64,000 nucleotides of DNA from Pegea sp. RAD2-039 (GCA_034620365.1 JAQGEQ010000380.1:682001-746000), one strand, 5' to 3'; positions 22,691 through 36,099 are shown, numbered from the stretch's first letter. A program made the numbers and translations. The notes: generated by a model from the sequence alone, not told the origin.

Positions 22691-25120
22691 ATGAGTTGGT
22701 TTTGGATCATTACTTCCTACACCATTAATGTCTTTGCTGTAATTGGAGTTATTTTAGATTGTTTCTTATTAGGAATGCACATACTGGCTATCATATATGC
22801 GTTAGTATTTTAAAGCTTTTTAAAAATATAAACTTTTGTAACTTGTAAGAAAACCTTATTAATAGCAAATTATTTCAAAAAAATAAAATTCTATTAAAAA
22901 ACTTATTTAATAAATTGTTTTATTTAAATATTTAGATTAACTTTATAAAAAATTTTTTGTTTCAGTAAATCTTACATGAACAAAAAACCACCAGAATTGA
23001 TGAAGACTAAACTTCCAGGAGTTTCTATTTTAAAGCCATTGAAGGGTGTAGATCCAAACCTAGAGGATAATTTAGAGACGTTTTTTGACCTGGATTACCC
23101 TGAGGTGATAATTGTTACAACTTTACACTAGAAGAGTCAATTGTTTACTATTAATTGTTTACTATTAATTCTCACAACATTTCTAAACATAAATCATTTG
23201 CAGTTTGAAATTATTTTTTGTATTCATGATAAAACTGATCCTGCCCATGAAGTTGTCAATAGATTGATATCTAAACATCCAAATATTCCTGCCAGAGTTA
23301 TAACAGGTAAATACTAAAGTTCCTACTGATAGTCATTAACTTTGTGTTTCATGGCTTTTGTAATGTTTATAAAATAACTTGTAATATTGCAACTAAAAAT
23401 TAGATTATTGTTTTGGTGGTTGAGAGATGAATTATAAATTTTAACATTTCTAAAATGTAAACAAGATATCAAAAGTAATTTGTTCAAAAGTTAATTTAAT
23501 AAAATACTTATAATTAAAAAGCAGCTTGAATTAGATTGAAACAATTAAATTAGTGATTACTATATTCAGAAAATGAAATTGAGTCTTTTGTATTTGATAT
23601 ATCTAATATTACAAAACTGATTGTTTATAAATCTGACAACAAATTTCTTTTAAGGTGGCTCAAAAGTTGGCGCAAATCCAAAAATAAATAATCTGATGCC
23701 TGGGTATGAAGTGATGAAATATAACTACTTTTGGATTTGTGATTCTGGTGTACGAGCCCTAACCCTTACCCTACGCGACCTTGTTAGCAAAATGGACGAA
23801 AAAGTCGCGTTGGTTCATGCTGTTCCTTACACAGCGAATAGAAAAGGATTTTCAAGCACAGTTGAAAAGGTTTTTGTCGAGTTTGTTTGAATTTCATTTG
23901 TAGTTTCTTTATAATTTGTAGATTTATTTTGGGACCCAACATACGAGGGTTTACATTAGTGCGCACGTATTAGGTGTGACTTGCATGACGGGAATGTCTA
24001 CTTTACTTCGCAAGGATTACTTTGATGATGCCACTGGTGGTTTAGATAAACTATCTCAGTATATTGCTGAAGATTATTTTATGGCTAAATTCCTGGCAGA
24101 TGGGTAAGTTAAGTTACAGATGAAGTCACTTGTGCATCATCAATTACGTTTTCATCAGTGTGGTTTTCAAGAGCTTGCTTCATACTACTTTTTGTTAATT
24201 ACTAATTTGTTTATCACTTTGACAAACTTTCGACCAACTTTATTAATGACAACAAATGTGTTCTCATGAAAATTTGTATAAATAACAACGATTTTGTTGT
24301 TACAGTGGTTATAAAATGAAGTTAGCTTCTTACCCTGCGCTTCAAAACTCTGGTAAATATGGAGTTCAAAACTTTATTGATAGAATGATCCGGTTCGTAT
24401 TTCAAATATTTGTTTTATTGTTGACAAAATTTCTTTTATCTCCGTTTTGTTTGGACATTTTTGCGATTTATTTTAAGCTTTTGTTTGATTTGTCGACCAC
24501 AGCTGACCTGTTGTCATGGCGATCGTTGTCATATATCAACATCAAACAAATTTATCACGTATCAAGGACAGTTTTCACAAACATCAAATTTATCACCAAA
24601 AAATGACTTTTTTTTGAACACCAGAAAAATACTTCCTGAAAACGATTTTTCTGAAATCTTTTTTTAGCTCTTACCTCAATTATTTTTCATCAAAATTGTT
24701 TTGTTGCTAGGTGGACCAAGCTTCGTGTTGCTATGGTTCCTTGGGCTGTACTACTAGAACCATTTTCTGAGTGCTTCCTTTCTGGTTTGTTGGCTTCCTG
24801 GTCATGTTTGTACTTTTTTCGCTGGAACATGTTTGTGGTGTTCCTCTACCACGTGCTTGCTTGGGTTGTATTAGACTATTTTCTCTTCAGGCAACTTGAA
24901 GTAAATGAATTTTTAATTGAAGTGGAAATTTAACAGATTTTTTCCACAGAATGGCCATCTACAACTATCAAAATGTGATTTTTTATTTGCTTGGTTCGTT
25001 CGCGAGTCTTTGACCCCCTACATCATATTCTGTGCTCTATGGGACCCTACAATAAGTTGGAGGACTGGAAAATATCGATTAAGATGTGGAGGTAAAGCAG
25101 AAGAAGTGGTGACCGTGTAA
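22691..25120 (+). CDS. UGCG: Ceramide glucosyltransferase (GT21)
   Basis: Eight exons give 398 codons plus stop (human 394): 22691-22800, 22966-23104, 23204-23306, 23655-23869, 23922-24103, 24306-24392, 24711-24900, 24950-25120. A single N-terminal membrane segment is followed by [18 protein letters not shown], the D1/D2 region HDKTDP (Asp91, Asp94), [17 protein letters not shown] (Asp146), AEDYF (Asp239) and the R-x-x-R-W motif RMIRW (275-279), all hallmarks of UDP-glucose:ceramide glucosyltransferase. The C-terminal hydrophobic hairpin region and [20 protein letters not shown] complete it. The enzyme makes glucosylceramide on the cytosolic face of the Golgi, the first step of most glycosphingolipid synthesis. 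No defect is visible. An AG acceptor sits two bases before the ATG. Confidence 0.97.
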
Positions 25121-27906
25121 CAGAGTTTCAAAATTTTATTTAAATGTCTTTTTTTTCAACCAATCTTTCGAATTAAACACAAACTCCACTTTGCAAGTTG
25201 TTGCTGACAATTTATTTCACTTTTCGATCTCACATCTTCCTCCTCATTCACTGTGAGACGATCTCATCAAGTTCTGTACCAGTTTGAAAGTTTATCTGTC
25301 TGTTTGCTGAACTAACATGTTAATAATCAACTGAATGTTGGTCATGACGCAAATTCTTTCTCAAATACACTGTCGCTAATCGTATATATCTGTAATTACG
25401 ATTAAATTGTCTTTTGTGTTTTCTCACCCTACTTTTGATGAAATGGTCAAATGATAAAGTGCTCCAACTCAAATATGAAGAAGATAACATTTTCTGATTG
25501 AAGACGAGATGATGATTTATTCGATGAAATCTACCAAATAAGATATAAACATTTTTTTTTGTTTTAAAAATATCCACTTTTTTCCAAATGATTTTTTTCT
25601 AAAGTTTACCACCGAAAGGACATCTTTAAAAATTCAAATTGCTTCAAATTCATTGTGGTTTTGAATTAGATGTCATTAAATTAATAAACTTCTTCAATTT
25701 TCAAAACTCTCAGTTCATTTTTATGTGAATAAAACGTTGTTAAAGTTTATCAAAAACATTTAAAGTTATTTAGAATATTTGTAAATGAAGAAATATTTTA
25801 GTCTAAATTCTAATAAAAGAAATAGAATATTTCTCTCAACTGTTTTTTATACAATTTCTTTGTAAACTTTTTCAAACAATTTGTTCAAGTAGTTCACGAA
25901 TATCTACTTAAATATAAATGTTTTATCTCCAACTTACAAAATATTTTGATTTAAAAAAATTCAACAAATTTTGGAATATTTTTATTTTAAAAAGTTTCAA
26001 ATTTAGTTTAAGAAGTTTAAAAGTTGTTTAACTTCTAGATTTTATTGAATTGAAGGTTATATTCTCAGATTTTTATCAATAATTAAATTTTATTTGATTC
26101 ATATAATGTATGACCCATAAAAATTCTTTTTTGTAATTTCAGTTGATAATTTATTAAACTCAATTTCGTAATATAAAAGACTATTTACAAAATACACTTT
26201 AAAATTTTTGAAATGTAAATATTTAAAGACATAAATTGAACAAGATATTCACTAATTTGTTATTTAATATTGGATAAAGTTACTTGCTGTTCAACAAAAT
26301 ACTTGATAAAAATTAAACTTAATAAACTACTACAACTTGTGAATCACACAAACAAAAATTGACTCAAACGAGTTCATTAAATTTTTTTATGCAATAGTTG
26401 TTCAATTTAAAGTATATATAATTTGATGTATAAAGAAAATTGAATAACTTTTTCCCAAACAAAGTTTATAATATTTAGTATCACGGAATTTATAACAAAT
26501 CTTAAATATTTTATTTTAAAAACATTAGTATATTAGTATATATACTTAATTTGTTCTTTGTCAGACTATCAATTAATCAGTTTATATTTTTATATATTAA
26601 TTTCAAATGTTTATTTCAATCAAGCTATTTTATTTATAGAAATGATTAAGAACATAATTATTGTAATAATTTATTTGAAAAACTTACAATGCTTTTAATT
26701 CAAAGCTATTTAAGTTAGGTTTCATTACTTACAAATGAAAGATCATATTTTAAAAAAGTGTAAAAGATTGACTCACTAAATTAAAAGGTATAAATTTATT
26801 TTTAAAAAATCACAGATTTATCTATCACGAAATTTAACAAAAGTATACTAAACCAAGACTTTTTTGTAAAAGTTTAGTAATAGCTTCACGATGAATACTT
26901 TTCATAAAATCTAAATTAATCTATTTATAGTTTTAGTATATATACTCAGAGATTCGTTTTTGAGTCGAAATGTTCAATTCCAGTTCATAAGTCACCTTTT
27001 CATCATTTGAAAAATATTAATAAATTATTCTTTCATGATCTTTACATTTATAAAAAGTATAAAAAGAAACTTATTGATTGAAATATTGGTAAGTTTCAAG
27101 CTTAAGTTAAACTTTGTTTTAATAATTTTTGAAATCAAAACGACCACGTTGAATAATTGATTGGTGACGCTGAGGTTAAAAGTGTTCACATTATATTACA
27201 ACTTGAAATAAATGTTCAAAAAACAATCGTTTTTTTATTGAATTTGTTCTATACAGTTCATATTACTGAACAAATTTGATTTTGAAAAAGAATATAACAA
27301 ATTGAACTAAAAAGAACCATACTTTTTAAAGAATTTGAACGTATCTGTTTTTTTTTAAACCATAAATAGTTTTAGCCTGAAAATATGACTAGCGATAATC
27401 TTCTCAAAAGGCAAGATATTTCGACAATTTAATGATGTTATAATTTTTATGATTAATGTAGTAAGAAACAATGTAAGTTTGTCATTAGATACTATAAAGA
27501 GAAAAGGTTTTTTATCTTTTACTTTCTCAATAGGTACTATAAGTTTTCACAACTATTAAATTTAAGTATTAAAGAAAACAATGATATAAGCTAAAAACTA
27601 AAATCAATATTTTACAATTTCTTTTTCTAAATTTAATTAAAATAATAACTTTTACATAAAACCTTAATAGACTTTAAAAATAGTTTTAAAAATTCAATTT
27701 TTACAACAAATCAAAATATTTACAATTTGATTAACATAATAAACAGGATATGTCCAATATTTCGTATTTTAAATTTATAGTTTTTCTAATTTACAATTTA
27801 AACTTTTTGTCGTAATCTGACTTCTGCTATTTCTCTAATTTCGTACAAATTTCATTATTGTATATTTGATTTGTATATCACAAGAGTATTTTACCGCTTA
27901 CGTAAA
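25121..27906. other. AT-rich intergenic DNA downstream of UGCG
   Basis: The first few hundred bases should be UGCG 3' UTR. The remainder is very AT-rich with no exon-like frames. Short openings exist on both strands but none has conserved-looking composition or spliced partners. Confidence 0.5.
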
Positions 27907-28042
27907 TGTGTTGTCAAGTTATTATGGCCCCTTCCAAAATGCTGGTTTAGTTTGTTATCGATCATTCAGTTGTTGCGTACTGTTGTTATTAGCAGCCTTT
28001 TACAATTCAATAAAACTCTCTTAGAAAGATATTTTGGTTACA
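27907..28042 (+). mobile_element. Possible short solo LTR
   Basis: A less AT-rich block beginning TGTG/TGTTG and ending TTACA, with an AATAAA signal (around 28009) near its 3' end, has the outline of a small LTR (TG...CA). No target-site duplication was found and no internal retroelement sequence flanks it, so this rests on shape alone. Confidence 0.2.
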
Positions 28043-28084
28043 AGAAGTAAAAGACGTCTTTTATTATAAAAATTGATTTTTACT

Positions 28085-28265
28085 TAAGGAAAAGTTCATA
28101 GAAAACCCGGGTTGAAGGGCCTTTTTAGTCTGTTTTATGACAGCATTTCTAGAAGACGCAAAGATCTGAATTTAAAGCCGGAGTTGGAGCCTCGTAGGCA
28201 GTTCGTCACTGTACTCAGTGTTGCTCTGACAGCTGCTGCAAAAAAGAAGTTTTTTGATAATGTCC
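28085..28265 (+). mobile_element. Partial copy of the tRNA-derived SINE body
   Basis: From AAGGAAAAGTTCATA to about GACAGCTGCTG this segment is the reverse complement of 46105-46296. It shares GTCTGTTTTATGACA, CCTCGTAGGCAGTT and GTCACTGTACTCAGTG. The tRNA-like head present in the other copy is missing here. The open frame through it is incidental. Confidence 0.8.
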
Positions 28266-29641
28266 AGTTAGCAAATCGATTGGCACCATTTTTGGACATT
28301 ATTTTAATAAAATCTTATCATTGCTGCCAACTACCGGATATATTTTGTGAAAGATTTATTTTCTATCTAGAAACTTTTATGAGGTCGATCAATTTTTATA
28401 AAGCAGAAAACTTGCTAGCTAACTTTTTACCTATTTGATGTCTAACTTGATATCATTTTAAATTTAAGATAGCGACCTGATTTAGAACTTTAAGTGACAC
28501 ATTTTCAAATGGAAAAGTATATGGGTCTTATATCGACTGCAAACAAAGTTAGTTTTAAATTAACCGCACCCACAGCTTGGTTACTTTTATTTCCTGATTT
28601 CAGTTTAACCGATTTAGTGACAAAAAATATCAGAAACTAATCAAGAAATGAGTTTGAGCAAAAAATTGTTTTCCTTCTGCTGAGAAAATTTATTTTGTTT
28701 GTTTGAAATCATTCCAAGAAGACAGAGTTTTTCAACTTTTCAATTCGGACTGTTAATGTGGCCCAATAACTGCCTGAAAAAATCAAAACCTCCTTCTAAG
28801 TGTCAATCTTTCATTTTATTTGGTTCAGAATAAATATTCAGTTGAAAATATTGTTGAAAACTGCATAAGAGGTTTTGTGAAGATTTTGGATGCAGAAACT
28901 AATTATTTGTCTTAAAGATTTTGGGATATCAAAGTCAGAATCGATTTTAAATTATCTGATGAATAAATTAATAATAATAACTAAGATATTAAAGTTCCAC
29001 CGAAACTTTTTTGTATGCTTATAAAAAATTGGTGAACTTTTGCAAACTGTTTAATCGAAGGTTTGATTTAGTTTCTAGAGGATAACTGAAACTAATATTT
29101 TACGAAATAAATCTTTAAATAAAAAATGTGAAACAGAAAAGTCTGATTTGATATTTGAGAACTGTTGATATTTAGTGGTTTCATCAAATCGATATTTTAT
29201 ACAAACAGTAGAATGATTCGACATTTTAACTTCAAATATATTTCGAGTTAAAACTATTCGTCTTTTATCACCTGAAAATTGTTCTAAATATTTCGATGTC
29301 TATTTATTATAGAGAAAAGGAAATTGTGCTATCACAAAAAGATTTATCTTCAAGAGAAAACATTTGAAAACTTTAAACATTTACAGATGAAAAATAATTT
29401 ATAATGTTAACATCAAAGTAATAAAATAATTAAAGTTTTGACAACTATTAAAAAGTTCAATAAAAAGTAAGTTTGATTAGAAGAAAAGTTTTTCACTTTT
29501 TCATAATTTCAAGAGTCTTTAGCTCACTACTACAAGCAACAATTTCTGAATATCTTGAAACTAAAACTTGGAGTTGCTTCATATCTTGAACAAGTCGAAT
29601 ATAAAAAGCTTCAGACAAAAAAAGGAATTTTTGAAGCATCT
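28266..29641. other. Intergenic DNA and MICU1 3' flank
   Basis: No gene was seen. The right part should be the MICU1 3' UTR. Short frames around 29500-29800 are read in the UTR or antisense to the last MICU1 exon. Confidence 0.5.
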
Positions 29642-32524
29642 TTATCTCCATGAAGTTTCTTTCGCACATCTCCATGTGGCATCAAGAAGGCGGAAGAATC
29701 CGGTATCTTTGGGCTTCTCAAGACCCCTCATCAACCTGCGTTTCATGATACCAATAAACTCCTTATCACTTAAACTCCCGTTCCCGTCTTCATCAAATGC
29801 TGTATAAACGATGTCGATGACATGATCACTAATTTCTTGCGCTGCTACAGTTTTAGCGACCTTTCAAAGAAAGCAACAAAAATGAAAGATTTTGAGATTT
29901 GAAGACGTATTTAATCTCAAACAAATTAAGAAACTTGTTAATGTTGAAGATTTACAAATGTCAAAATATGTTTTCAGCTTAAATTGAAATATTTTCTTAA
30001 TTTTTATAAACAACATAAATATTATTAAAGTTTTAGAACTGAGAAATTAAAAGAAAGTTTTGATTAAAAACAAAATTAAAAATCAATTAGAAAATCTTGA
30101 TGAAAATTTAATAAGCTTTATCCTGAAATCATTTTAAGTCTTTCTGGTTGTGAAGAATAAAAAAATCATTTAAACGGATTTAATAATTTTGAAAATTGAA
30201 GATTAATGAAGGATTTGAAAAGATGTAAAAACATTTTATTATAAAAAATTAAATAATAATTTAAACTTTATAATTAATAAAAGAAAGTTTTTAAAACATC
30301 AAAACTTTATTTACGTTTTTACAAATAATTCTTGGGCATGTTAAAAAATATAAACAAATAATTTAAAAAGTCATGAAGTTACTCACCCGCTTCATTGTCT
30401 CCTTATCAATATCAGCACCAACTACTCGATAGAAATCAAATGCGAGGTCCACATCGTTAATTTGTTTGATAAAAACAAAGAAAGCTTTTGTTTCTTCAAA
30501 TGAAACCCCTCTACTAGCTTCTCCTCCAAACTCTTGCTTAACACGCTATAAGAATGTTATTTATCAAAAATAGAAAACAAATGTTCGTAAAATCTTTAAA
30601 ATTGAAAATCAATAAGATAACAGCAAATGGGTTTGGGAGGAGGAGTTGTAGATACTAAATTGATTTTATTGGCAGCACACAAACCTTCAGCATTTGCTTC
30701 TGCTTTTTCAGACTTAAACCTGAATAAGTGAGCAACATTTTCACAAACTTATCTTCTTTGATTAAAGGATCATCTTTATTCTTTTGATATTTAGTAAACT
30801 CCAACTTTAGAACGTCTTCCTGAAAACATTGATGTCAGTTTGATGGAATCGAACAGGTAGTAGCTGGTAGAGAAGATCAAGAATCACAAGCGTTTAATTT
30901 TGTTTTCAGTCATAAAATATTCATAATGAAGTGAAAAAATTAAGTTTGAAAATTAATTAAACGATCTGAAAACTATTTTGATAAATCTTAAAAAATCTGA
31001 ATCATAAATTTTCTCAATAAATTTTTTATTAAAAAAAGAGGAACACAAATTAGAGGATTAGTCGCTACAACGACAAGTGAACATTGATTTCCTGTCAAAC
31101 GTTTACAGAAAATAAAAAAATAAAACTTGGGTTTAAACAATTTATGTAAGAATATAAATCAACTTGATGAAAAGTAGTTTTTAGATAACAAATCTTAACT
31201 ACAAAACCTGAAGTTGCTTTTGAAACTGGATAAAGCGATCAACAGTAAGTTTCCTCTCATGACCAGTAGGCCCGAAGAAATAGGAAACCAAAGCTGACTT
31301 GGAATTACGGAATGATTTAACAACATTTCCTAGAATTTTCTAACAATTAGAAGATGTAGTTGTTGATGAATGTTGTTACCTGTGTTCTTATGATCTCTAT
31401 GTCTCATTCCAACTGTAGTTTGAGATCTTGCTGTCGTTGTAACTTGATAAAACTCATCTACATCCACACAACCATCTCCATTTAAATCAAACATCCGAAA
31501 AGCGATTTCGAAATTTCGTTGTGGAGTTGCTAAAACCTGAGGAAACTGAAAAATTGATAATTGCTGATAAATTAAAAATCAGATTACTGTCAACATGAAG
31601 ACATAATCACTGAAACTAATCAATCCACATTCTCCAAGAGACTCAAACACAGTTTGGTTGCTCTTTGGAACTTTGAGAGTTGAAGATCCAACTTCTGATG
31701 AGTTGGCAACTCTTTTAGTCTAAAAAACGAACAAATTGTTAAATGAAATTCACAAATATTTAGCTATAATATCATAAAATAGTAAAAGTTTAAAAAGTTT
31801 CAGGAAATAGAATTGATTAAAAGTTCAAGAAAAATGAATAAAGTTTATGTGGGTTTGATTGTTTATTTTTATGTACATTTGATTCCAAACCTTAAATTTG
31901 TCTAATCCAAATTTTTCAGGTTGTTTTTGGCCTGGTGTAATTGAGCGCAAGAAGTCCTCAGGAGTCATGAAAACTTCGCTGTCACCATTTTCATAAACAA
32001 ACTTATAAGTTGCAAAATATCGAAATATTTTATCAGGTGTTGAAAAAGCTCTTATCCGATTCTCATATTCGATAATTTTTCGATCCTAATACATGGACAG
32101 ATAAATATAAATATTGGAAATAAAATTTGTTTAATAAAGTTTATAGTATAACTAGAAAATTATTTATAAAATTAAAATATAAATTTCTCTGAACAATATA
32201 AAAAGGCTTTAACACTTTTAAACATTATAAAGTCATAAAATTACAATTTAAAAAATAAGAACTTTTAAGAAATACCTTAAAGCCTGGACGATTGTTAGAA
32301 CTCATCGAATCTTCAAATGTATCTTGAGTTTCTTTAACATCTTTCACAGCGTTACAGTAAGCAACATTAAAATAATTTGTTCTTGATATAAAATTCCCAT
32401 TTTTGCCAATTATCTTTAAACTTGGTTTGAAATTGGTTTGTGAAGTTGGTTCGTTAGAAACTTGTAGTTTTAAGCAATATGAACCAATAAGAGAACCAGC
32501 CACTAAAGAATATCGTTTAAACAT
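29642..32524 (-). CDS. MICU1: Mitochondrial calcium uptake protein, MICU1 type
   Basis: Eight exons give 455 codons plus stop: 32524-32276, 32085-31891, 31719-31588, 31536-31380, 31329-31208, 30819-30685, 30545-30387, 29860-29642. The N-terminus is Arg/Lys/Ser-containing and could be a mitochondrial presequence. [18 protein letters not shown] and [13 protein letters not shown] start the conserved core. Two complete EF-hand loops are present: Asp209-Glu220 ([12 protein letters not shown]) and Asp406-Glu417 ([12 protein letters not shown]). [13 protein letters not shown] and [13 protein letters not shown] are MICU1-like, and Cys448 in WRCAKET corresponds to the cysteine that links MICU1 to MICU2/3. 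The protein gates the mitochondrial calcium uniporter from the intermembrane space. Compared with vertebrate MICU1, the Lys/Arg stretch after exon 2 is altered and the tail after the cysteine is only seven residues. Confidence 0.94.
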
Positions 32525-33719
32525 TTTTTCATAAAAAAATTAGAGTTAGAAAACAAAAAACTGGATAACAAAAATAATTTTTAGTTACTATAGAAGGTAA
32601 AATAAGTAAAAAAATAAAATAGATCTAACTACTTAATAGTATATACTTTAATAATTAATATACTTTAAAAACTATAAAATTAAAAATTATTCATTTATAT
32701 GTTACTAAAAGCATATAAAGTAATTCATTTATTAAAAGTAACTTCTAGTAAATAAATAAATAAATTGTAATTAATTTTGAATAGTTTAATACATTTATTA
32801 AAACCATTTTTTAATAATAAAAAACTTTCTAATAATGTTTAAAGTTTGTTGACAAAAAATACATAATAACATTTATAAGCAGATTTAAAGCTCAGCATTT
32901 AACCGTTAAAATTGCAAAAATTAAATTTCTTGTTAACATGACAAAAATCTAAGCCGCTATAATATTTTCATGTTAAAGCTATATATCAATAACCTAAATC
33001 AACAGTTAAGTTATTTGCAGTTCTTGCAATATTTATAAATTAAAAATTCACCTTTTTTCAATGATATTGTTCTTTTCGAAAAACAGAAAAATCCAGGAGA
33101 GGTAGAAACTGCTGTACTTTATATTCTGGTTCAAAACAAACTTAAGCTTGCATATACGATATACAAACATTTTCTGTACTAAATAGTCATTCACAAACAC
33201 TAACTAAAAGTACTAATAAAACAGGATGGTAACAAATAAAAGTAAAAAGAATAAACTAGTTGTAATAAAACTCAAGAAGCTAACATAAGCTCACTATTTA
33301 AAAAAAATAGCACACAGTTGTATTTTTTGTTAGTTTGTAAAAATAATCTTAAAAAAAGTTTTAAAAATGATGAATTTACTTAGTTTCGATATTGAAATGT
33401 TTTTGGAACATGAAGTTAAGAAGATTCTGTTGTGATGGAAGATGAAAATTTTGTAAAGTTGATTGAAAAATCTAATGATAAATTATATTTTTCGGTCAAG
33501 TTCAAACAAAACTGTTTAAAGAGATTTTGGTCTTTTATTGGCTTCTTTATTTTGCTATTATCATTAAATTAAGAACTTGAGGTACTGGCAATATCTTTAA
33601 TCGTTAAAAATCTTTAGTTTCTTTGTTAAATGTTAAGTTTGAATTTTATATCAATTCAATTTGATATTGAGTTTGTTAGCTGATAAAAGAGATGATTAAG
33701 GCATACTTAATGGTTCTTA
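32525..33719. other. AT-rich upstream region of MICU1
   Basis: No coding pattern or repeat relationship was seen. The MICU1 promoter should be in its left part. Confidence 0.5.
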
Positions 33720-34610
33720 TTTTGGCTGTCCACATCTAGCTCCATTCCCCCTGCATCTCTGCATGCTACTGTTAGGACTGATGAGCCTATGGTGATAAAT
33801 TCAGCTTGACAACAACCTGAAGTTACAACACGAACACCAATATTCCAACAAGCTACCAATAAGAGAAAACAAAAGAGGCAAGTTGAAAAATGATCTAAAC
33901 AACTTTCTAACTTGCTAAAATTTACCGACGAATCATTTCAGACTTGAATGAAAGTGAATATGGTTTATGTGAGATCTGTTGCAAGTAATAAAATTAGGTT
34001 TTGATACACATTGAGCTTTTCACTAATACAGATGCATTCATCACAACCATTATTTTTTTTCAGACAGAGCCAGCCTATAAAAATGGTTTAAATTTTTTTG
34101 AACAAACATTTTGTATAAAAAAAAAACTTGTAATACTTACTTTTCGAGTAATAAAATTACTTAAGCAAGAACAGTGTTCTTGATAAACACAAGACCTACC
34201 GTTGCAGACCATGTTACCAGGGCAAGAGTTTGGACATGAAGAAGTATCAAAGACGTGATCAGAAGTAAGGTTTTATGAATCAAATAACTCTTCTTGATAA
34301 AGAATAAAAAGATGATAATGTAGCTTCAAAGCATACGACTCATAGGTTGATAGTTCAGAAATCTTAGATGTTTGAAAAGATAACACTGGTAGATTTAATT
34401 GGCAATTTTGTATCATTTATTGAGGTAGAAGGATTAATAGGTAATGGACCTATGGTTCATCAAATTCATCAAATGTGGTACTGATCAAGCGATGAAGAAC
34501 TGAAAGAAGAGAATACTGGATATGAAGTCATAATATCATTTTCGGAACTTGAAAATCAATAAGAATATATCGAAGAAATGGACAGCAATCATTAAGGTCA
34601 AGGTGAATCA
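33720..34610 (+). pseudogene. Decayed coding remains, probably a transposon ORF
   Basis: The plus strand keeps long coding-like runs broken by stops: from about 33725 a Ser/Thr/Gln/Lys-rich run (for example FQQATNKRKQKRQVEK) interrupted by three TGA codons, and near 34395-34600 a run with VHQIHQMWY, SSDEELKEENTGYEV and FSELENQ interrupted by TGA and TAA. The composition resembles the linker and acidic regions of a mobile-element protein, but no family can be named. The two stretches may not belong together. Confidence 0.3.
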
Positions 34611-35330
34611 GCCCTGGCCATGTCATTGGTGTTGGTTGTAGAAGAGATTATCTGCCAATCCTTTTCCATCAGTTCCAGTAATGCCTTTACCAGCAGCGTC
34701 ATTACCGTCAACTTCTACCAATGTGTATGAACAATCTCCCTGGAATCTATAAATTTTTCCATCGAAACTTCGATAATGAAGTTGGCCTCAAGTCATGCAG
34801 TAGCCAGTTTGTATTATTTTAGGAAGGTCAGTATTTGTGTAGATAGCAGCGGTTACTGAGATACCAGGCTAGTCATACAATCATTTTGACATACAAAGTA
34901 TCCAGAAGCTGGTGCAGTTGTCAGAGCATAACCTTTCTTACATGAAACTGTACATCTATGTTCAAATCTCACGTGATCACACATAATGTATCCGTTTTCA
35001 GGTGCATCCATGTTTTGACAGCTGTAAATCAAACAACTTACCCCTAACCACCAATATCAAAAAGACTTACCTCTTATCGCCTCCTATACACTGTCCAAAA
35101 CTACCTGGTAGGGGTAATTTAGGTGACCACTTTTGAGATCGCAAATGTAGAGATGAGATGCAGAAACCTACATTTTAGTTGACAGAAAATAAAGTCTCCG
35201 TTTGTCTCAACTTATGAGTCTGCTAAAAAGAATTAGAATTAAAAAGAGGCACTAAGTGCCATGATAACTCGAATAGCTGTTGGTTTCTTCCTTGTAGCAC
35301 TTAGCAAGAGAAATTGATTTCTTTTCAAAA
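34611..35330 (-). pseudogene. Fragment of a sushi/VWD-domain extracellular gene
   Basis: Read on the minus strand, about 35190-35080 gives a run ending in GSFGQCIGGDK, and after a possible GT-AG intron (35071-35023) a sushi-like segment MDAPENGYIMCDH with CTVSCKKGYAL and GYFVCQND. A frame change and a TAG follow, then a von Willebrand type D start: GYCMT, TGA, GQLHYRSFDGKIYRFQGDCSY. The TGA falls where VWD domains usually have Trp. Two stops and a frame change in about 250 bp, and no continuation downstream, indicate a decayed fragment. Whether it was a host gene or was carried in is unclear. Confidence 0.5.
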
Positions 35331-36099
35331 GTAAGATTTCTTGCGATGTTTCGGAGCAAAGTACGAAACTGCAATTGTAATTAATTGATGCCGACTAGCA
35401 GCTTTTATATCATTTTATCCACTTATATTCTTTAACTCTTAATAAATCAATTCCTCTTGAATTTAATCAAATATTTGTTATCTAAGTATATGACGATAAC
35501 TCTTCAACTTAAGTGCTTGCTATTGTTTAGCTACTTGTTTTGTTTTTCTATGTTGTGTAACGTTTATGTACGATCTAAGTAATTCATGTAAGCCACTTTA
35601 AATACAATTTTGACTATTCCACAAAAGTCAATATTAAAGCAAATTTAATATTTGAATATTAGGTTGGCGACAAAATATTTTTCTATTAATGAAATTTAAA
35701 AAATTAGGTCAACTTTTAGATTACAAAATTTATAAAACATTAAATATGAAACTAAACCTAAAGTTATACAGTTAAAAGTTTTTATTAAACAGCTGAAAAT
35801 AACAGTATGTTATGTTGTACACTTTTAACGAAAAACTTTAAATGGTAAAGATTTTAAAACTTTTATTGTAACACTAATCTAATAATTTGCATTCAACAAT
35901 TGTAAGTTTATCGCTGTAGAAAGTGAAATAATTGATTCATCATTTGCATGATTCTACTTGAGTAAAGTTTTCAGGTTATAGAATCTTATTCAATAGTGCT
36001 TATAAGTTGTAATAAAGTTATTTTTAGTAAGTGATTTGTATATTACTTGTGATAAATTCTATCTGGATAAAAAATCGATTTAAACTTGTTTGGTCTGGT
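35331..36099. other. AT-rich spacer before the retrotransposon
   Basis: No gene was seen. The last part may be 5' UTR of the retrotransposon, whose true 5' end could not be fixed. Confidence 0.4.

Noticed and set aside
24316-24667. Plus-strand ORFs inside UGCG
   Set aside because: They start in exon 6 and run into the 318-nt intron; the conserved RMIRW motif is completed only after splicing.
25320-25577. Minus-strand ORF of 85 codons
   Set aside because: No splice-linked partner or recognisable motif; it lies in the UGCG 3' flank and has AT-noise composition.
28112-28438. Protein-coding gene of 108 codons
   Set aside because: The less AT-rich half is a repeat also found inverted at 46105-46296; the rest has noise composition.
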